Source of the DNA: Pseudoalteromonas ulvae UL12
GTDB taxonomy: Bacteria > Pseudomonadota > Gammaproteobacteria > Enterobacterales > Alteromonadaceae
Reading direction: 5' to 3'
NCBI RefSeq assembly: GCF_014925405.1
Contig: NZ_AQHJ01000031.1
Location: forward strand, 1 to 50,682
DNA: 50,682 nt
A program made the position numbers and the translations under genes. The notes beneath the pieces are model-generated. The model saw nothing but the letters and a program-made list of their open reading frames with translations. It was not told the origin of the DNA and did no database searches. Below are positions 30,025 to 40,985 of this stretch, piece after piece. Numbering within the stretch: position 1 is the stretch's first letter; the number at the start of each line of letters is the position of its first letter.

Positions 30025-31309
30025 GTGTTATCCCTCTTAAAAGCATAAAACTACTCATCGCAGCCCATAACGCATCATTACCATGCTCTTTGAAAGTATA
30101 AAAAACCGCAGCAAATCCCACCAGTGCAGAAATCGCCATTGAATCTCTCATGGCTTTCGTTTTCATTAACCCGACAAATACACCATCAAAAATGAAACTC
30201 ATCGAAGCAAATATGGGGAGTACAATAAGCCAAGGTAAATACAACGTTGCTGTAGATCTAACTTCTGGAATATCGGTTAAAAGAGCAATTAAACTTGCGC
30301 CAAAAACGGAAAAAAACACACTATATATCACAGCAAATATCATGCCCCAACAAGCACTGACCCAAACCCAACTATGAATCTCTCTGACATTTTTCTGCCC
30401 ACAAGCATGCCCTACTTTTGACTCTGCCGCATATGCAATTCCATCCAATGCGAAACTCACTAACATTAAAAAATTCAACAACACCGCATTAGCAGCCAAG
30501 TAATGATCTCCCATCACCCCACCGTAATAGGTCATAAATCCAAAACAGAGTTGCAAACATAGAGATCTAAAAAAGATATTTCCATTTGCTCTTAGCAACG
30601 CAGAAACATTCGAAAGCGGCATAGCAAACGATAGTTTGAGACTATAACCATGCTGCTTTGCGACATGATTAGCTAAATATAATGCAAAGAATAAGCTCAG
30701 ATAATCAGATATCGCAGATGCCAATGCAGCTCCCTCAACTTGCCATTGGAATACCACTACGAAGATAATATCTAAAATAATATTGGTGATATTGGTAACT
30801 AAAACCAAATAAAAAGGGCCTTTGCTAAATTGCATGCCGAGCATCCAACCTAATAACACTAAATTCATCAAGGCGGCTGGCGCACTAAACAACCTAATAG
30901 CTACATAACTTTGCGCATACTCAATGGCATCTGGGCTGGCTTTAAAAAATTCAGTAATAAGCAGCCGAAACATGGGCAACAATAAAATTAATAATATTCC
31001 CAATACGACAGCAATCACCAAACCTTGTTTAAGGATTTGCATTTGACGCTTTACATCATTAGCACCATAAGCCTGAGCAATCAGCCCAGTCGTGCTCATA
31101 CGCAAAAATCCAGCCAACCAAAATGCAATACTGATTAACATCGAGCCCAGCGCCACACCTGCCAAAAACGCACTATTATCAAGATGCCCAATGACCGCAG
31201 TATCGACTAATCCTAACAGTGGCACACTAATATTTGATAAGATCATTGGCCAAGCAAGAAACAACAGGCTTTTATGATGCTGCCAATCAGTTTTAAACAG
31301 TTTTACCAT
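29975..31309 (-). CDS. MATE family efflux transporter (DinF type)
   Basis: 444 aa with 12 predicted membrane helices, an exporter that uses Na+ or H+ to expel drugs or metabolites. The N-terminal block LAWPMILSNISVPLLGLVDTAVIGHL and FLRMSTTGLIAQAYGAND match the DinF branch. Substrate is unknown. Its 5' end overlaps the start of the divergent polysaccharide deacetylase gene by 36 bp. Confidence 0.92.
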   Translation of the reverse strand: MVKLFKTDWQHHKSLLFLAWPMILSNISVPLLGLVDTAVIGHLDNSAFLAGVALGSMLISIAFWLAGFLRMSTTGLIAQAYGANDVKRQMQILKQGLVIAVVLGILLILLLPMFRLLITEFFKASPDAIEYAQSYVAIRLFSAPAALMNLVLLGWMLGMQFSKGPFYLVLVTNITNIILDIIFVVVFQWQVEGAALASAISDYLSLFFALYLANHVAKQHGYSLKLSFAMPLSNVSALLRANGNIFFRSLCLQLCFGFMTYYGGVMGDHYLAANAVLLNFLMLVSFALDGIAYAAESKVGHACGQKNVREIHSWVWVSACWGMIFAVIYSVFFSVFGASLIALLTDIPEVRSTATLYLPWLIVLPIFASMSFIFDGVFVGLMKTKAMRDSMAISALVGFAAVFYTFKEHGNDALWAAMSSFMLLRGITLMVVYACLYRQDRLLK

Positions 31310-32332
31310 GCAATTATTGCGACCCTTTTGCTATTACCACTCAATGCTACTGCTGCTGTTATTCTACAATATCATCATGTCAGCGACACTTTACCAAAAG
31401 TGACGAGTATTAGCGCATCTGATTTTGAGCAGCACTTGTTATACCTTAAAAACAATCAATTTGACGTCATCTCATTGCCCGAATTAATCGCAGCACTACA
31501 AGAAAAGAAGAAGCTCAGCGATAAAACCGTCGCAATTACGTTTGACGACGGTTTTAAAAATAACTATGAACAAGCAGCTCCCTTACTCGAAAAATATCAA
31601 TTCCCTTATACTATTTTTGTAAACCCCAAACTGATAGATGAGAATGTTCAGCAGATCATATCTTGGGAACAATTAAGAGTTTTAGTTAACAAGGGGGCCA
31701 CTATTGCCAACCACAGTATGTCTCATGATTACTTGCATCATAAACATCCTGGCGAGTCTAACGCTGATTGGTTAGCACGGATCCGAGCTGATATTCTTAC
31801 ATCCGAACAGCGAATCGCAGATGAAACAGGGCACAATTTTAAATATCTTGCCTACCCTTATGGTGAGTTCAATTTAGAATTGCAAAAATTGGTCGAAGAA
31901 ATCGGCTTCATTGGATTTGGCCAACACTCAGGGGCGATTACACATACTAACGATTTTACACGCTTACCTAGATATCCAGCTTCAGGGAACTATAGCGATA
32001 TCAGTACATTAACGACTAAGTTAGATTCTCTGGCCTTTCCTTTAAGTAAAAAAATTATGGTCGACTCGGTGACAAGTGAACTGAAGCCCAGCATAACGCT
32101 GCACTTTTCAGAGCTTGATTTTACACCAAATCAATTTCAGTGTTTTATATCTGGAGGGAATAGCGCTGATCTTATATGGAGTGAAGATAATAAAAGCGTC
32201 ACTGTGAGAGCGTTAAAACCTCTCAGAAAAGGCCGTACACGCTATAATTGCACAGCCCCATCTAAGCGAAAAAACGGGCGTTATTATTGGTTCTCACAAC
32301 CATGGGTCGTGGTTGCTGAACAAAATAATTAA
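31274..32332 (+). CDS. exported polysaccharide deacetylase
   Basis: 352 aa with an N-terminal signal peptide (cut near NATA|AV). The NodB-like domain shows ITFDDGF (residues 88-94) with catalytic and metal Asp, NHSMSHDYL with the metal histidines, and YPYGEF. A C-terminal beta domain of about 110 residues may bind sugar. It probably removes acetyl groups from a surface polysaccharide. The signal peptide forces a start within the overlap with the MATE gene. Its end overlaps cheB's end by 4 bp. Confidence 0.88.
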   Translation: MMLPISFKQFYHAIIATLLLLPLNATAAVILQYHHVSDTLPKVTSISASDFEQHLLYLKNNQFDVISLPELIAALQEKKKLSDKTVAITFDDGFKNNYEQAAPLLEKYQFPYTIFVNPKLIDENVQQIISWEQLRVLVNKGATIANHSMSHDYLHHKHPGESNADWLARIRADILTSEQRIADETGHNFKYLAYPYGEFNLELQKLVEEIGFIGFGQHSGAITHTNDFTRLPRYPASGNYSDISTLTTKLDSLAFPLSKKIMVDSVTSELKPSITLHFSELDFTPNQFQCFISGGNSADLIWSEDNKSVTVRALKPLRKGRTRYNCTAPSKRKNGRYYWFSQPWVVVAEQNN

Positions 32333-33372
32333 CGTTTAATCATGGAACGCATCAAAATATCGGCCACCTGCTCTAAAGGCACTGTTTTTTCTGCAGCCCC
32401 AAGCTCAACAGCAGCACGGGGCATTCCCCATACTACCGATGTTTTTTCATCTTGAGCAAACGTAGTTGCGCCAGCTTCTTTTAAGTGAAGCAACCCCTTT
32501 GCTCCATCAGCTCCCATGCCAGTTAAAATGATGGCAGTTGTTTTTTTAGGGGCAATATTAACTAAAGAATCAAATAACGCATCCACAGCCGGCCGATGTC
32601 GATTAATCGGCGCACCTTTGTCTAACCGACAAACCAGTTTTGAGCCTTGCGGTTGTAATCTCAAGTGAAAATCACCTGGTGCAATATAAACAAAACCAGC
32701 TTTTAGCACATCACCATCTTCCGCTTCTTTTACCGTCATTTTTGCGACTCTATCCATCCTTTCTGCAAATGACTTACTAAACACCGGAGGAATATGCTGC
32801 GTAATAACAACAGGTACAAAATGTGCTGGTAAGCGAATTAATACCTCTTTTATTGCTTCTGTCCCCCCGGTTGATGCACCAATAGCAACCAAATGATTTG
32901 CTTTAAACTCTAAACTTTCTGGCGAACTGACTTTATTCGCATGGGTCGAAGATGGAGTTTGTGAGTAAATCCTCACTTTGGCTTTAGCTGCTGCACGGAT
33001 TTTATCGTGAAGGATTTCAGCATAGGCATTAAGCTCTGCTGCCACATTTTTAGTTGGCTTAGCGACAAAATCAATTGCACCTAACTCTAATGCCTCTAAT
33101 GTTGTTGGTGCACCTTCTTGAGTTAAAGTAGACACCATCACAACCGGCATAGGCCTCAAACGCATCAGGTTTTTTAAAAAGCTAATGCCATCCATTTTTG
33201 GCATTTCAACATCCAGAGTGAGCACATCCGGATTTAAAGACTTAATTAATTCTCTTGCATGAAACGGATCTTCTGCAGCGCCAACCACTTCAATATCGTT
33301 GGCCTGATCAAGAACTTGTGTCATTAAAGCCCGAATTAAAGGAGAGTCATCAACAATCAATACTCGAATCAT
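32329..33372 (-). CDS. cheB: chemotaxis methylesterase CheB
   Basis: Demethylates and deamidates chemoreceptors when phosphorylated. 347 aa: receiver domain with phospho-Asp in LTLDVEMPKMDG (residue 54), a linker, and the methylesterase domain with Ser in GASTGGTEA, His in ITQHIPP and Asp in GMGADG. The start is ATG 33372, with AGAGGTG ahead; a GTG nine bases earlier overlaps that site. Last gene of the che operon. Confidence 0.95.
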   Translation of the reverse strand: MIRVLIVDDSPLIRALMTQVLDQANDIEVVGAAEDPFHARELIKSLNPDVLTLDVEMPKMDGISFLKNLMRLRPMPVVMVSTLTQEGAPTTLEALELGAIDFVAKPTKNVAAELNAYAEILHDKIRAAAKAKVRIYSQTPSSTHANKVSSPESLEFKANHLVAIGASTGGTEAIKEVLIRLPAHFVPVVITQHIPPVFSKSFAERMDRVAKMTVKEAEDGDVLKAGFVYIAPGDFHLRLQPQGSKLVCRLDKGAPINRHRPAVDALFDSLVNIAPKKTTAIILTGMGADGAKGLLHLKEAGATTFAQDEKTSVVWGMPRAAVELGAAEKTVPLEQVADILMRSMIKR

Positions 33373-33383
33373 ACTTTTCACCT

Positions 33384-34007
33384 CTAAAATAGCTCTATGT
33401 CAGTATGCGATTTCTGCTGCTCAATCTCGCTAAAGTAACGAATTTCTCGCTCTTTAATCGTGTCATTATGCATACTTCGTAATTTTTTAACCTGTGCTTT
33501 TCCTGTGGTCGGATTAAATAGCACCTTACGTGGCCACGGGCCTCCAACATCATGAGATTCGACTTTTAAACCCTCTTGTTTCAAAAAATCAGAGACAAAT
33601 CGAATGTTCCCTTCACCAACATCTGTCATCGAACTAATGATTTTGCCACCACCAAATAACTTCACTTTGAGATTGTCTCGACAACCACCATTTTTCAAAA
33701 TTTCATTAATTAGAAATTCCATTGCCCAGTTACCATAACGACAACTGAGTGGATCTTCAAAATCATCAGCATGCCCTTTTTTGATTGGCAACATAAAGTG
33801 ATTCATTCCACCTATACCCATTTTATAATCATAGATACATGCTGAAATACATGAGCCTAATACCGTCGAAATCACTTCATCCTGCTTCGTGACATAAAAC
33901 TCTCCAGGCAAAATTTTTGCAACCACTCGCTCACGTTGTCGATCCCAATATCGTTTAACATGTTCGAAGCCTGATAAGACGGGTTTAAAATGTTCGTGCA
34001 AGCTCAT
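33384..34007 (-). CDS. cheD: chemoreceptor glutamine deamidase CheD
   Basis: Deamidates glutamines on receptors to tune their activity. 207 aa. The catalytic Cys is in STVLGSCISACIYD and the His in GGMNHFMLP. It overlaps cheR by 4 bp (ATGA), a sign of coupled translation. Confidence 0.94.
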   Translation of the reverse strand: MSLHEHFKPVLSGFEHVKRYWDRQRERVVAKILPGEFYVTKQDEVISTVLGSCISACIYDYKMGIGGMNHFMLPIKKGHADDFEDPLSCRYGNWAMEFLINEILKNGGCRDNLKVKLFGGGKIISSMTDVGEGNIRFVSDFLKQEGLKVESHDVGGPWPRKVLFNPTTGKAQVKKLRSMHNDTIKEREIRYFSEIEQQKSHTDIELF

Positions 34008-34819
34008 ACCTTCCTATATATAGTTTTGCCTAAACTTTTGAATCGCTTTTGCTCTTTCCCCATACTTTCAGAGTGACCTAAAAATAAATATCCATCAGGG
34101 ACAAGAATATCGGCGTAACGCTCAAATAAATTCTCTTTTGTTGGTTTATCAAAATAAATCACCACATTACGACAAAAAATCAGATCAAAAGGCCCTTTCA
34201 TTGGCCACTCTTGTAATAAGTTTAGGCGTTTAAAATGAATTTTGCTTTTCAGTTGCTCTTTAACTTTGTAGATATCTGCTGACTTACTGCGAAGAAAGAA
34301 ATTCTCCAAATGTGACTTATCCAACCCAGTCACCGATGACGCTGAATATTCACCCGTACTCGCTTTGTGCAACACATTAGAGTCCAAATCAGTGGCTAAA
34401 ACTTTCACATCCCAATTGCTTGGAAATAACCCAGCTAGGGTCATTGCAATGGAATAAGGCTCTTCTCCTGTCGAGCAACCTGCTGACCATATCCTGACTC
34501 GTTTGGTTTGTTGATTTTTTTGAATTAACTCAGGGATGATGGTGTCACTTAAGAATTTAAAGTGGTGATTTTCACGAAAGAATGAAGTTAAGTTAGTCGT
34601 AATTGAATTAATAAAGTGACTAAACTCTTCTTCTTTGTGTGAGTCCAAATAACCTAAATACCGCGAAAAAGAATCAAATCCGAGCTTCCTTACTCGTCTA
34701 GCTAAACGCGAGTAAACCATCTCTCGCTTATGATCTCCAAGTACAATGCCACATGCTTTATAGACCATTGCGACTATTTGTTTAAATTCATCATCTGTTA
34801 GTAAAAATTCTTTCGCCAC
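34004..34819 (-). CDS. cheR: chemotaxis methyltransferase CheR
   Basis: SAM-dependent methyltransferase that methylates receptor glutamates. 271 aa: an N-terminal helical domain (FKQIVAMVYKACGIVLGDHK) and a SAM domain with IWSAGCSTGEEPYSIAM and FDLIFCRNVVIYF. The neighbouring receptor ends in a CheR-docking pentapeptide. Confidence 0.95.
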   Translation of the reverse strand: MAKEFLLTDDEFKQIVAMVYKACGIVLGDHKREMVYSRLARRVRKLGFDSFSRYLGYLDSHKEEEFSHFINSITTNLTSFFRENHHFKFLSDTIIPELIQKNQQTKRVRIWSAGCSTGEEPYSIAMTLAGLFPSNWDVKVLATDLDSNVLHKASTGEYSASSVTGLDKSHLENFFLRSKSADIYKVKEQLKSKIHFKRLNLLQEWPMKGPFDLIFCRNVVIYFDKPTKENLFERYADILVPDGYLFLGHSESMGKEQKRFKSLGKTIYRKV

Positions 34820-34890
34820 AATAGGGTCCTTTCTGTACAGATAAAGAAATAAAAGCCCACCACATGGGTAGGCCTATCATTACATAGAGA

Positions 34891-37800
34891 TTAAAACTCC
34901 TCCCACTCCTCAGAAGAATCAACAAAGTTATCACCAACAGGAGGGCTACTAAGTCGTGCTGAACGGCTTGGAATAGCAGGTCGTTGTGGTTTGGCTACTG
35001 GATAATCTGCTTTTTGAGCGACGCTAAGTGGACTGCCAGCCACTATATTGAAAAAGCTCAATAGCTGCCTCATTCCCTTCGCTTGTTCTGACATAGACTC
35101 ACTTGCGGCAGACGCTTGTTCAACCAATGCAGCATTTTGCTGAGTCATCTCATCCATTTGCGTAATCGCTTTATTGACCTCTTCAATGCCCGAGCTTTGT
35201 TCTTCAGACGCGGTTGAAATATCGCCTATCATTTCTGTCACTTTTTGTACGGCCGCTACAATCTCTTGAAGTGTACTGCCTGACTCATTGACTAAAATGG
35301 TACCATCTTCAACTTTACTCACACTGTCTCTAATTAACTCTTTTATTTCTTTTGCAGCAGCAGCAGAGCGCTGCGCTAGATTTCTGACTTCACCTGCAAC
35401 AACCGCAAAACCACGACCTTGCTCTCCGGCCCTTGCAGCTTCTACCGCAGCGTTCAGCGCAAGTAAATTAGTTTGGAAAGCGATTTCATCGATCACACCG
35501 ATAATATCGGATATCTTTTTACTCGACTCATTGATCTCGGCCATACTCGAAACAGCGCGCTCAACCACCGCACCGCCTTGTAATGCTTTATCTCGAGTAT
35601 CTGCCGCTAATTCATTGGCAATTTTGGCATTATCTGCATTTTGTCTTACCGTGCTGGTCATTTCTTCCATACTTGAAGCTGTCTCTTCTAAAGAAGAAGC
35701 CTGCTCTTCGGTACGTTGACTTAAATCTGCATTTCCTTGTGATATCTCCTCCGCACCACTTGCCACTAAATTAGAAGAAGAATTAATTTTATCAATCACT
35801 TCTGTTAACTTATCGGCAGTTGTATTTATATCTCGTTTTAACTTATCAAATGAGCCCTTGTATTCTTTTTCGATGCGTTGAGTTAAATCCCCATGAGCCA
35901 TAGAATCGAGCATTCTTGCAGTTTCAGAGACTGCATCATCGACGATATCAACTAAGCTATTCAGCCCTTGCGCAAGATTTAACGCAAACCCTTTTTTGCC
36001 TTGCTCTTCTATGCGAGCATTGAGGTCGCCTTCTCCTGCTGCTGAGATTAGCTCAGCTATTTCACGCTCAATGCCGACCTCCTCGGTACGATCGACCCAC
36101 TCAACTACAGTGCCAATGCGCACATCTTCATCAGAAACAATTGGATTTGCAATTAAGCCAAAGGTACGCCCTCCAACTTGTATTTCTGTCTTGTACGTGG
36201 TTTTTAATTTATCTAACATGCCTTGCTGATGAGCTGGGTTTTTATGGAATTGGTCGATATTTGCATTTAACAGTTTTCGACTATCGAAGTTAGGTAAGTC
36301 TTTCTTAAGGTCACTTTCAGCATTTTGCATCATACTTAAGACTGCATTATTCATATAGACAATCGTATTTGTTGCATCAGCGATCATTGTATTTGTCGCT
36401 ACGGTGTCAAGTGCTTGTCTTACTCGTAAGTTTTCTTCCGCTATTTCTCTAGCTTCTTTTTCTTGTGCTAAACGCTCAGTTTTATCTTCCCATTCAACCA
36501 CCGTCCCTAAGCGCTCACCATCATCCGAAAATACGGGTGTTGCAGTAAGACCAAAAGTGAAGCCAGCTAATTCTAAATTGGTTGTATATGTCGAGGTTAA
36601 CTTATCAAGCATGGCACGCTGGTGACTCGGATTTTTATGAAAATCATCAACACAGGTACCAATCAAGTTGGCAACACTAAATTTCGGTAACACCGAATGA
36701 AGCTGAGCTTCATTCGAACTTAACATCTCAATGACAGCATCATTGGTATAAACAATGTTCAAATCTGCATCTGCCATCATAACATTGGCTTTACACACTT
36801 TAAGTGCACTGGCAATACGCGCATTATTAGCAGCTTCTTCTTTGGCTAATAATTCCGCTTCTAGCCGATCTGTTTTATCATCCCACTCAACCACAGTACC
36901 CAAACGGTTACCGTCATCGTCAAAGACAGGTGTTGCAATTAAACCAAAAGTAAAGCCTGCAACTTTGATGTCCGTTCTGTAAACAGCATTGAGTGATTTA
37001 AGCAAACCACGTTGATGTGCAGGATTTACATGAAAATCATCAATACAGGTACCAATCACATTGTCGATATCAAATTTAGGCAGAACTGTTCTTAGTTGGT
37101 CTTGATTCCCCCGAAGCATTTCTTCTACCGCTCGGTTTATATATACAATATTTAAGTCGTTGTCGGCCATCATCACATTTGCTTGGCATACATCTAAAGC
37201 ACTTGAAATTCTTGCACTTTTTGCGAGTAATTCTTGCTCTCTATTTTGAGCGGCAACCTCTTCAGTGAGATCTTTCCATTCAACTACAGTTCCTAAACGC
37301 TCTCCTGCATCAGAAAACAATGGTGTCGCGATTAAGCTAAAGGTAAGGCCTGATAATTCAAGTTTGGTTTTATAAGGTTGTTGTAGAGATTGTAATAAAC
37401 CTCTTTGATGGCTTGGTGTTTTATGGAATTGATCCACACACGTGCCTACCAGTGACGCAACATTTAAACTCGGAACGGCTGTTCTTAATTGGCTTTCATT
37501 ACTTTGCAACATGCTGACAACGGACTTATTAACATAGGTAATTGTGCAGTCGCTATCGGCCAACATTACATTTGCCTGGCAGACATCTAAGGCTTTTAAT
37601 AAGCTTTCAACAGATGCTTGCGAATCAGTTGATGTCGTAACCGGTACTTTAATTAATGATTTTATGGTTTTGAAAAAAGCTGGAAATACACTCTGATTCA
37701 GTTCTATCAACGCATCAAAATTTTTCTCTTGTAGCAGCGGAAGTGCTTCCTCAATCACATTGAGTTTATCAGCAATTTGCTCTACTGCTTTGTATAAAAA

Positions 37801-37968
37801 AGCCATCGCCCCAATAGTAGCAATACCAAATACAAGTATTGCAATTATGGAATATTGCCCCATTTCCACCCCTGCTAGTTGCAAACTCACAATGAACGAG
37901 ATCAGTACAACCGAGGTCGCAATAAGCAGTTTGTTCAACACTTTAGCCTTTGAATTGACAGTTTCCAT
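34891..37968 (-). CDS. methyl-accepting chemotaxis protein with four PAS domains
   Basis: A 1025-aa receptor. Two membrane helices near the N-terminus (about 13-60) enclose only a few periplasmic residues, so sensing is probably internal. Four tandem PAS repeats follow (about 126-235, 256-364, 387-495, 518-626), about 130 residues apart, each with ANVM-type, ML...LP.F, FH.NP.HQ and GTVVEW blocks. Then come HAMP-like segments and the signalling domain with the [20 protein letters not shown] tip. The C-terminus is EEWEEF, an xWxxF pentapeptide that can dock CheR or CheB. The start is ATG 37968 with AAGGGGG upstream; a TTG 24 bases earlier is in frame. Confidence 0.93.
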   Translation of the reverse strand: METVNSKAKVLNKLLIATSVVLISFIVSLQLAGVEMGQYSIIAILVFGIATIGAMAFLYKAVEQIADKLNVIEEALPLLQEKNFDALIELNQSVFPAFFKTIKSLIKVPVTTSTDSQASVESLLKALDVCQANVMLADSDCTITYVNKSVVSMLQSNESQLRTAVPSLNVASLVGTCVDQFHKTPSHQRGLLQSLQQPYKTKLELSGLTFSLIATPLFSDAGERLGTVVEWKDLTEEVAAQNREQELLAKSARISSALDVCQANVMMADNDLNIVYINRAVEEMLRGNQDQLRTVLPKFDIDNVIGTCIDDFHVNPAHQRGLLKSLNAVYRTDIKVAGFTFGLIATPVFDDDGNRLGTVVEWDDKTDRLEAELLAKEEAANNARIASALKVCKANVMMADADLNIVYTNDAVIEMLSSNEAQLHSVLPKFSVANLIGTCVDDFHKNPSHQRAMLDKLTSTYTTNLELAGFTFGLTATPVFSDDGERLGTVVEWEDKTERLAQEKEAREIAEENLRVRQALDTVATNTMIADATNTIVYMNNAVLSMMQNAESDLKKDLPNFDSRKLLNANIDQFHKNPAHQQGMLDKLKTTYKTEIQVGGRTFGLIANPIVSDEDVRIGTVVEWVDRTEEVGIEREIAELISAAGEGDLNARIEEQGKKGFALNLAQGLNSLVDIVDDAVSETARMLDSMAHGDLTQRIEKEYKGSFDKLKRDINTTADKLTEVIDKINSSSNLVASGAEEISQGNADLSQRTEEQASSLEETASSMEEMTSTVRQNADNAKIANELAADTRDKALQGGAVVERAVSSMAEINESSKKISDIIGVIDEIAFQTNLLALNAAVEAARAGEQGRGFAVVAGEVRNLAQRSAAAAKEIKELIRDSVSKVEDGTILVNESGSTLQEIVAAVQKVTEMIGDISTASEEQSSGIEEVNKAITQMDEMTQQNAALVEQASAASESMSEQAKGMRQLLSFFNIVAGSPLSVAQKADYPVAKPQRPAIPSRSARLSSPPVGDNFVDSSEEWEEF

Positions 37969-37992
37969 CTTGCCCCCTTGTGCAAAGATCAA

Positions 37993-38505
37993 CTAATTAA
38001 TAACAACTTCTTGTTCTGTTTCATGTCTGAGGTTTAGTACACGCTCTAACTTAAGTAGTACCACCATTTTTTCCCCGACATTCACTAACCCATGGACAAA
38101 CTCTGCATTGTCGCTTCTGTTAATGTCAGGCACGTCAGTTGCTTGTTCTTCCGCAATACTGTAAACATCTGATACTGCATCAACCACTAGCCCCATAATC
38201 TTTGATCCTTGCGCAAGCTCAACCTTTACAACAATTACGACAGTCAACGGGCCGTAATCTGCGACTTTCAAGCCAAATCGCAGTCGCAAGTCGATGATAG
38301 GGACTATTGTCCCCCTCAAATTAATCGCCCCTTTTACATAACGAGGAGAGTTTGGAATGGTTGTGATTTCTTCCCACCCTCTTATTTCTTGCACAGTTAA
38401 GATATCCACACCATATTCTTCTTCATCCATTATGAAAGTCAGAAACTGACGAATAGATGTATCTTCTTCTGATAATGCATCCGACTCTAAAGTAGAATCA
38501 TCCAT
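37993..38505 (-). CDS. cheW: chemotaxis adaptor CheW
   Basis: Couples receptors to the CheA kinase. 170 aa with the CheW-domain signature EEYGVDILTVQEIRGW, YVKGAINLRGTIVPIIDL and LGLVVDAVSDV. It begins immediately after the cheA stop. Confidence 0.95.
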   Translation of the reverse strand: MDDSTLESDALSEEDTSIRQFLTFIMDEEEYGVDILTVQEIRGWEEITTIPNSPRYVKGAINLRGTIVPIIDLRLRFGLKVADYGPLTVVIVVKVELAQGSKIMGLVVDAVSDVYSIAEEQATDVPDINRSDNAEFVHGLVNVGEKMVVLLKLERVLNLRHETEQEVVIN

Positions 38506-40593
38506 TTAATGCGCCTCCAAGCCATCAATCACTAACTCTTGCCGTCCTGCTTTTTTTAACCCTGCAAGTTTTATAAGGCCTGTAATATCAACGATTAATG
38601 ACACTCTGCCATCACCCAAAATAGTGGCACCTGATACCCCTTCGACCTTTTGGTAGTTGGCTTCTAAGCTTTTAATAACAACCTGCTGTTGGGCTAAAAG
38701 ATCATCAACTAACAAGCCCACTTTTTGGTTATCGCTTTCAACAACAACAAGCAGCCCTTTTTCTAAATCTTCGATGGCCCCACGGTGATTAAATATTTGA
38801 TAAAGACGTAAAATAGGCACATATTCATCGCGAAGCCTAAGCACATCTAAACCACCACCCACACTGTTTACTTTTTTGATATCAACTTGCAGAGATTCGA
38901 CAATGGAAATAAGAGGGATAATATAAGTGTGCTGACCAACAGTGACGAGTTGACCATCCAAGATAGCCAAAGTTAACGGTAAACGAATGGTGAATGTTGA
39001 GCCAACCCCTTGCTCGGAAGTCACTTCAATTGATCCATTTAAAGCTTGAATATTCCTTCGGACGACGTCCATCCCAACACCACGCCCAGAAATATCACTC
39101 ACTTCATCAGCTGTAGAAAAGCCAGGCATGAAAATGAGTTCGTTAATTTTGTCGTCGCTAAGATCATCAGTTTCAGAAATTAAACCATTCTGTAACGCTT
39201 TGCTGCGGATTTTCTGTGTATTTAGGCCATTTCCATCATCCATTATCTCAATAACAATATTGCCGCCTTGATGGAATGCATTGAGTGTGACTTTCCCGAC
39301 AGGATCTTTACCTGCCTCTTCACGTACATCTGGTCTTTCTAAACCATGATCGAGAGAATTTCTAACTAAATGAACCATAGGGTCAGAAATTTTCTCCATC
39401 ACTGTTTTATCTAATTCAGTTTGCTCACCCAGTAATTTAAGCTCAACTTGTTTGCCTAATTTTTGCGATGTATCTCGAACTAACCGCGGGAAACGGCTGA
39501 AAACAAAGCTAATTGGAAGCATCCGGATCCGCATAACACTTTCTTGTAAATCTCTAGTGTTGTGTGCAAGTTGCGCTAATCCTTCTTGGAGTGCCATTAA
39601 TTTGTTATCTGTTATCTCACCCTCACCAAGCTGAGTTAACATGGCTTGTGTTATTACAAGCTCACCAACCATATTGATCAACGAATCAACTTTATCAATG
39701 CTGACTCGAATTGAAGTAGATTCTGCGGCTTTTGCTACAGGCTTAGCTGTTTCAGATTCTGATTTGACCGCTTTGCTCTGTTCAACTTTTACAGCTGGCT
39801 CTGGCTTGCTATTAGTTTCTGATTCAGGAGGTGCAGCTATCAACTCATCATCTTCTTCAAACAACCCTCCACAAACAGTGATAGTAATTTCTGCATCATC
39901 TTCAACCCACTCAAAAACCTCTTTTATCCTACTTTCAGACTCAGTTGTCTCTAAATAAAATGTCCATGCTAAATAACAATCATCAGGCTGCATGTCATTT
40001 ATATCTGCAATCCCATCAAGGTTCACTTTTACATCAAGTTGACCTAGCTCAGATAGCTCAGTAATCATGAATAGCGGTTCATTTCCTGTCTTGAACAGGT
40101 GATGGAGCGGCTTAAAAATGATCTCAAATGTATCTACAGATGAAGGACCACCTTGGGCTTTTGGCGCAGGTGAAGACGGGGTATCTGACTGAGCTGCTGG
40201 TTGCTCATTATTTAGAATTCTTTCGAACTCTTGCCTTAACGCAATCGATTGAGATAAGTCTGGTTCTTGCTCTAACTGCAAGGCTGATAAAAGCAAACGA
40301 AGGCAATCAACTGATTGCAAAAGCAAATTCACATGATCAGGCTCTAATGCACGCCGGCCATCGCGTATTTGATCTAATAAAGTTTCAAGAACATGAGTGA
40401 AGTCGGCAACAGAAGAAAAACCAAACGTACCACTTCCACCTTTTATGGAATGAGCGGCTCTAAAAATAGTGTTAATGGTTTCTGAGTCTAGATCTCCTGG
40501 CTGCAGGTTTAACAGCTCTGACTCCATGGTATCTAACCCTTCGAAGCTTTCTTCAAAAAAAACCTCAAAAAATTGACTGAGATCGATACTCAT
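38506..40593 (-). CDS. cheA: chemotaxis histidine kinase CheA
   Basis: Autophosphorylates and passes phosphate to CheY and CheB. 695 aa: Hpt domain with phosphorylated His48 in RAAHSIKGGSGTFGF; a CheY-binding-like region (about 155-240); an acidic linker; dimerisation helices; kinase domain with N box HLVRNSLDH (408-416), G1 DDGNGL (452-457) and G2 GRGVGMDVV (503-511); and a CheW-like C-terminal domain. AAGGAGAT precedes the ATG. Confidence 0.96.
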   Translation of the reverse strand: MSIDLSQFFEVFFEESFEGLDTMESELLNLQPGDLDSETINTIFRAAHSIKGGSGTFGFSSVADFTHVLETLLDQIRDGRRALEPDHVNLLLQSVDCLRLLLSALQLEQEPDLSQSIALRQEFERILNNEQPAAQSDTPSSPAPKAQGGPSSVDTFEIIFKPLHHLFKTGNEPLFMITELSELGQLDVKVNLDGIADINDMQPDDCYLAWTFYLETTESESRIKEVFEWVEDDAEITITVCGGLFEEDDELIAAPPESETNSKPEPAVKVEQSKAVKSESETAKPVAKAAESTSIRVSIDKVDSLINMVGELVITQAMLTQLGEGEITDNKLMALQEGLAQLAHNTRDLQESVMRIRMLPISFVFSRFPRLVRDTSQKLGKQVELKLLGEQTELDKTVMEKISDPMVHLVRNSLDHGLERPDVREEAGKDPVGKVTLNAFHQGGNIVIEIMDDGNGLNTQKIRSKALQNGLISETDDLSDDKINELIFMPGFSTADEVSDISGRGVGMDVVRRNIQALNGSIEVTSEQGVGSTFTIRLPLTLAILDGQLVTVGQHTYIIPLISIVESLQVDIKKVNSVGGGLDVLRLRDEYVPILRLYQIFNHRGAIEDLEKGLLVVVESDNQKVGLLVDDLLAQQQVVIKSLEANYQKVEGVSGATILGDGRVSLIVDITGLIKLAGLKKAGRQELVIDGLEAH

Positions 40594-40611
40594 AACATCT
40601 CCTTGTTAACG

Positions 40612-40974
40612 TTAACGTATTACTTTCTTGATAACCGCCAACAACTGCTCGGGATTAAATGGTTTGACTATCCAACCTGTGGCTCCAGCAGCTTTGCCTT
40701 CTGTTTTTTTGTCTAAACCTGATTCGGTGGTCAACATTAACATCGGGGTAAATTTATATTCTGGTAAGCCTCTTAGCTCTCGGATCAGGGTTATGCCGTC
40801 CATAATCGGCATATTGACGTCAGAAATGATCGCATCAAATGAATTTTGCTTAGCTATCGCTAATGCTTCACTTCCATCTTTAGCTTCGGTTACATCGAAA
40901 CCTGCTTTTTTTAAAGTAAAGCCAACCATCTGACGCATTGACGCAGAATCATCGACTGCCAAGATTTTTTTCAT
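40612..40974 (-). CDS. cheY: response regulator CheY
   Basis: Single receiver domain of 120 aa, output of the CheA kinase. Phospho-acceptor Asp52 in AIISDVNMP, acidic pocket DD at 8-9, and the conserved Thr and Lys in LTTES and VKPF. It sits just upstream of cheA. Its real output could be the flagellar motor or another machine. Confidence 0.93.
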   Translation of the reverse strand: MKKILAVDDSASMRQMVGFTLKKAGFDVTEAKDGSEALAIAKQNSFDAIISDVNMPIMDGITLIRELRGLPEYKFTPMLMLTTESGLDKKTEGKAAGATGWIVKPFNPEQLLAVIKKVIR

Positions 40975-40985
40975 ATCGACCTCAT

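Noticed and set aside
35288..35719. Plus-strand 143-codon frame inside the chemoreceptor
   Set aside because: It mirrors the alanine- and serine-rich signalling domain on the other strand; the receptor itself is certain.
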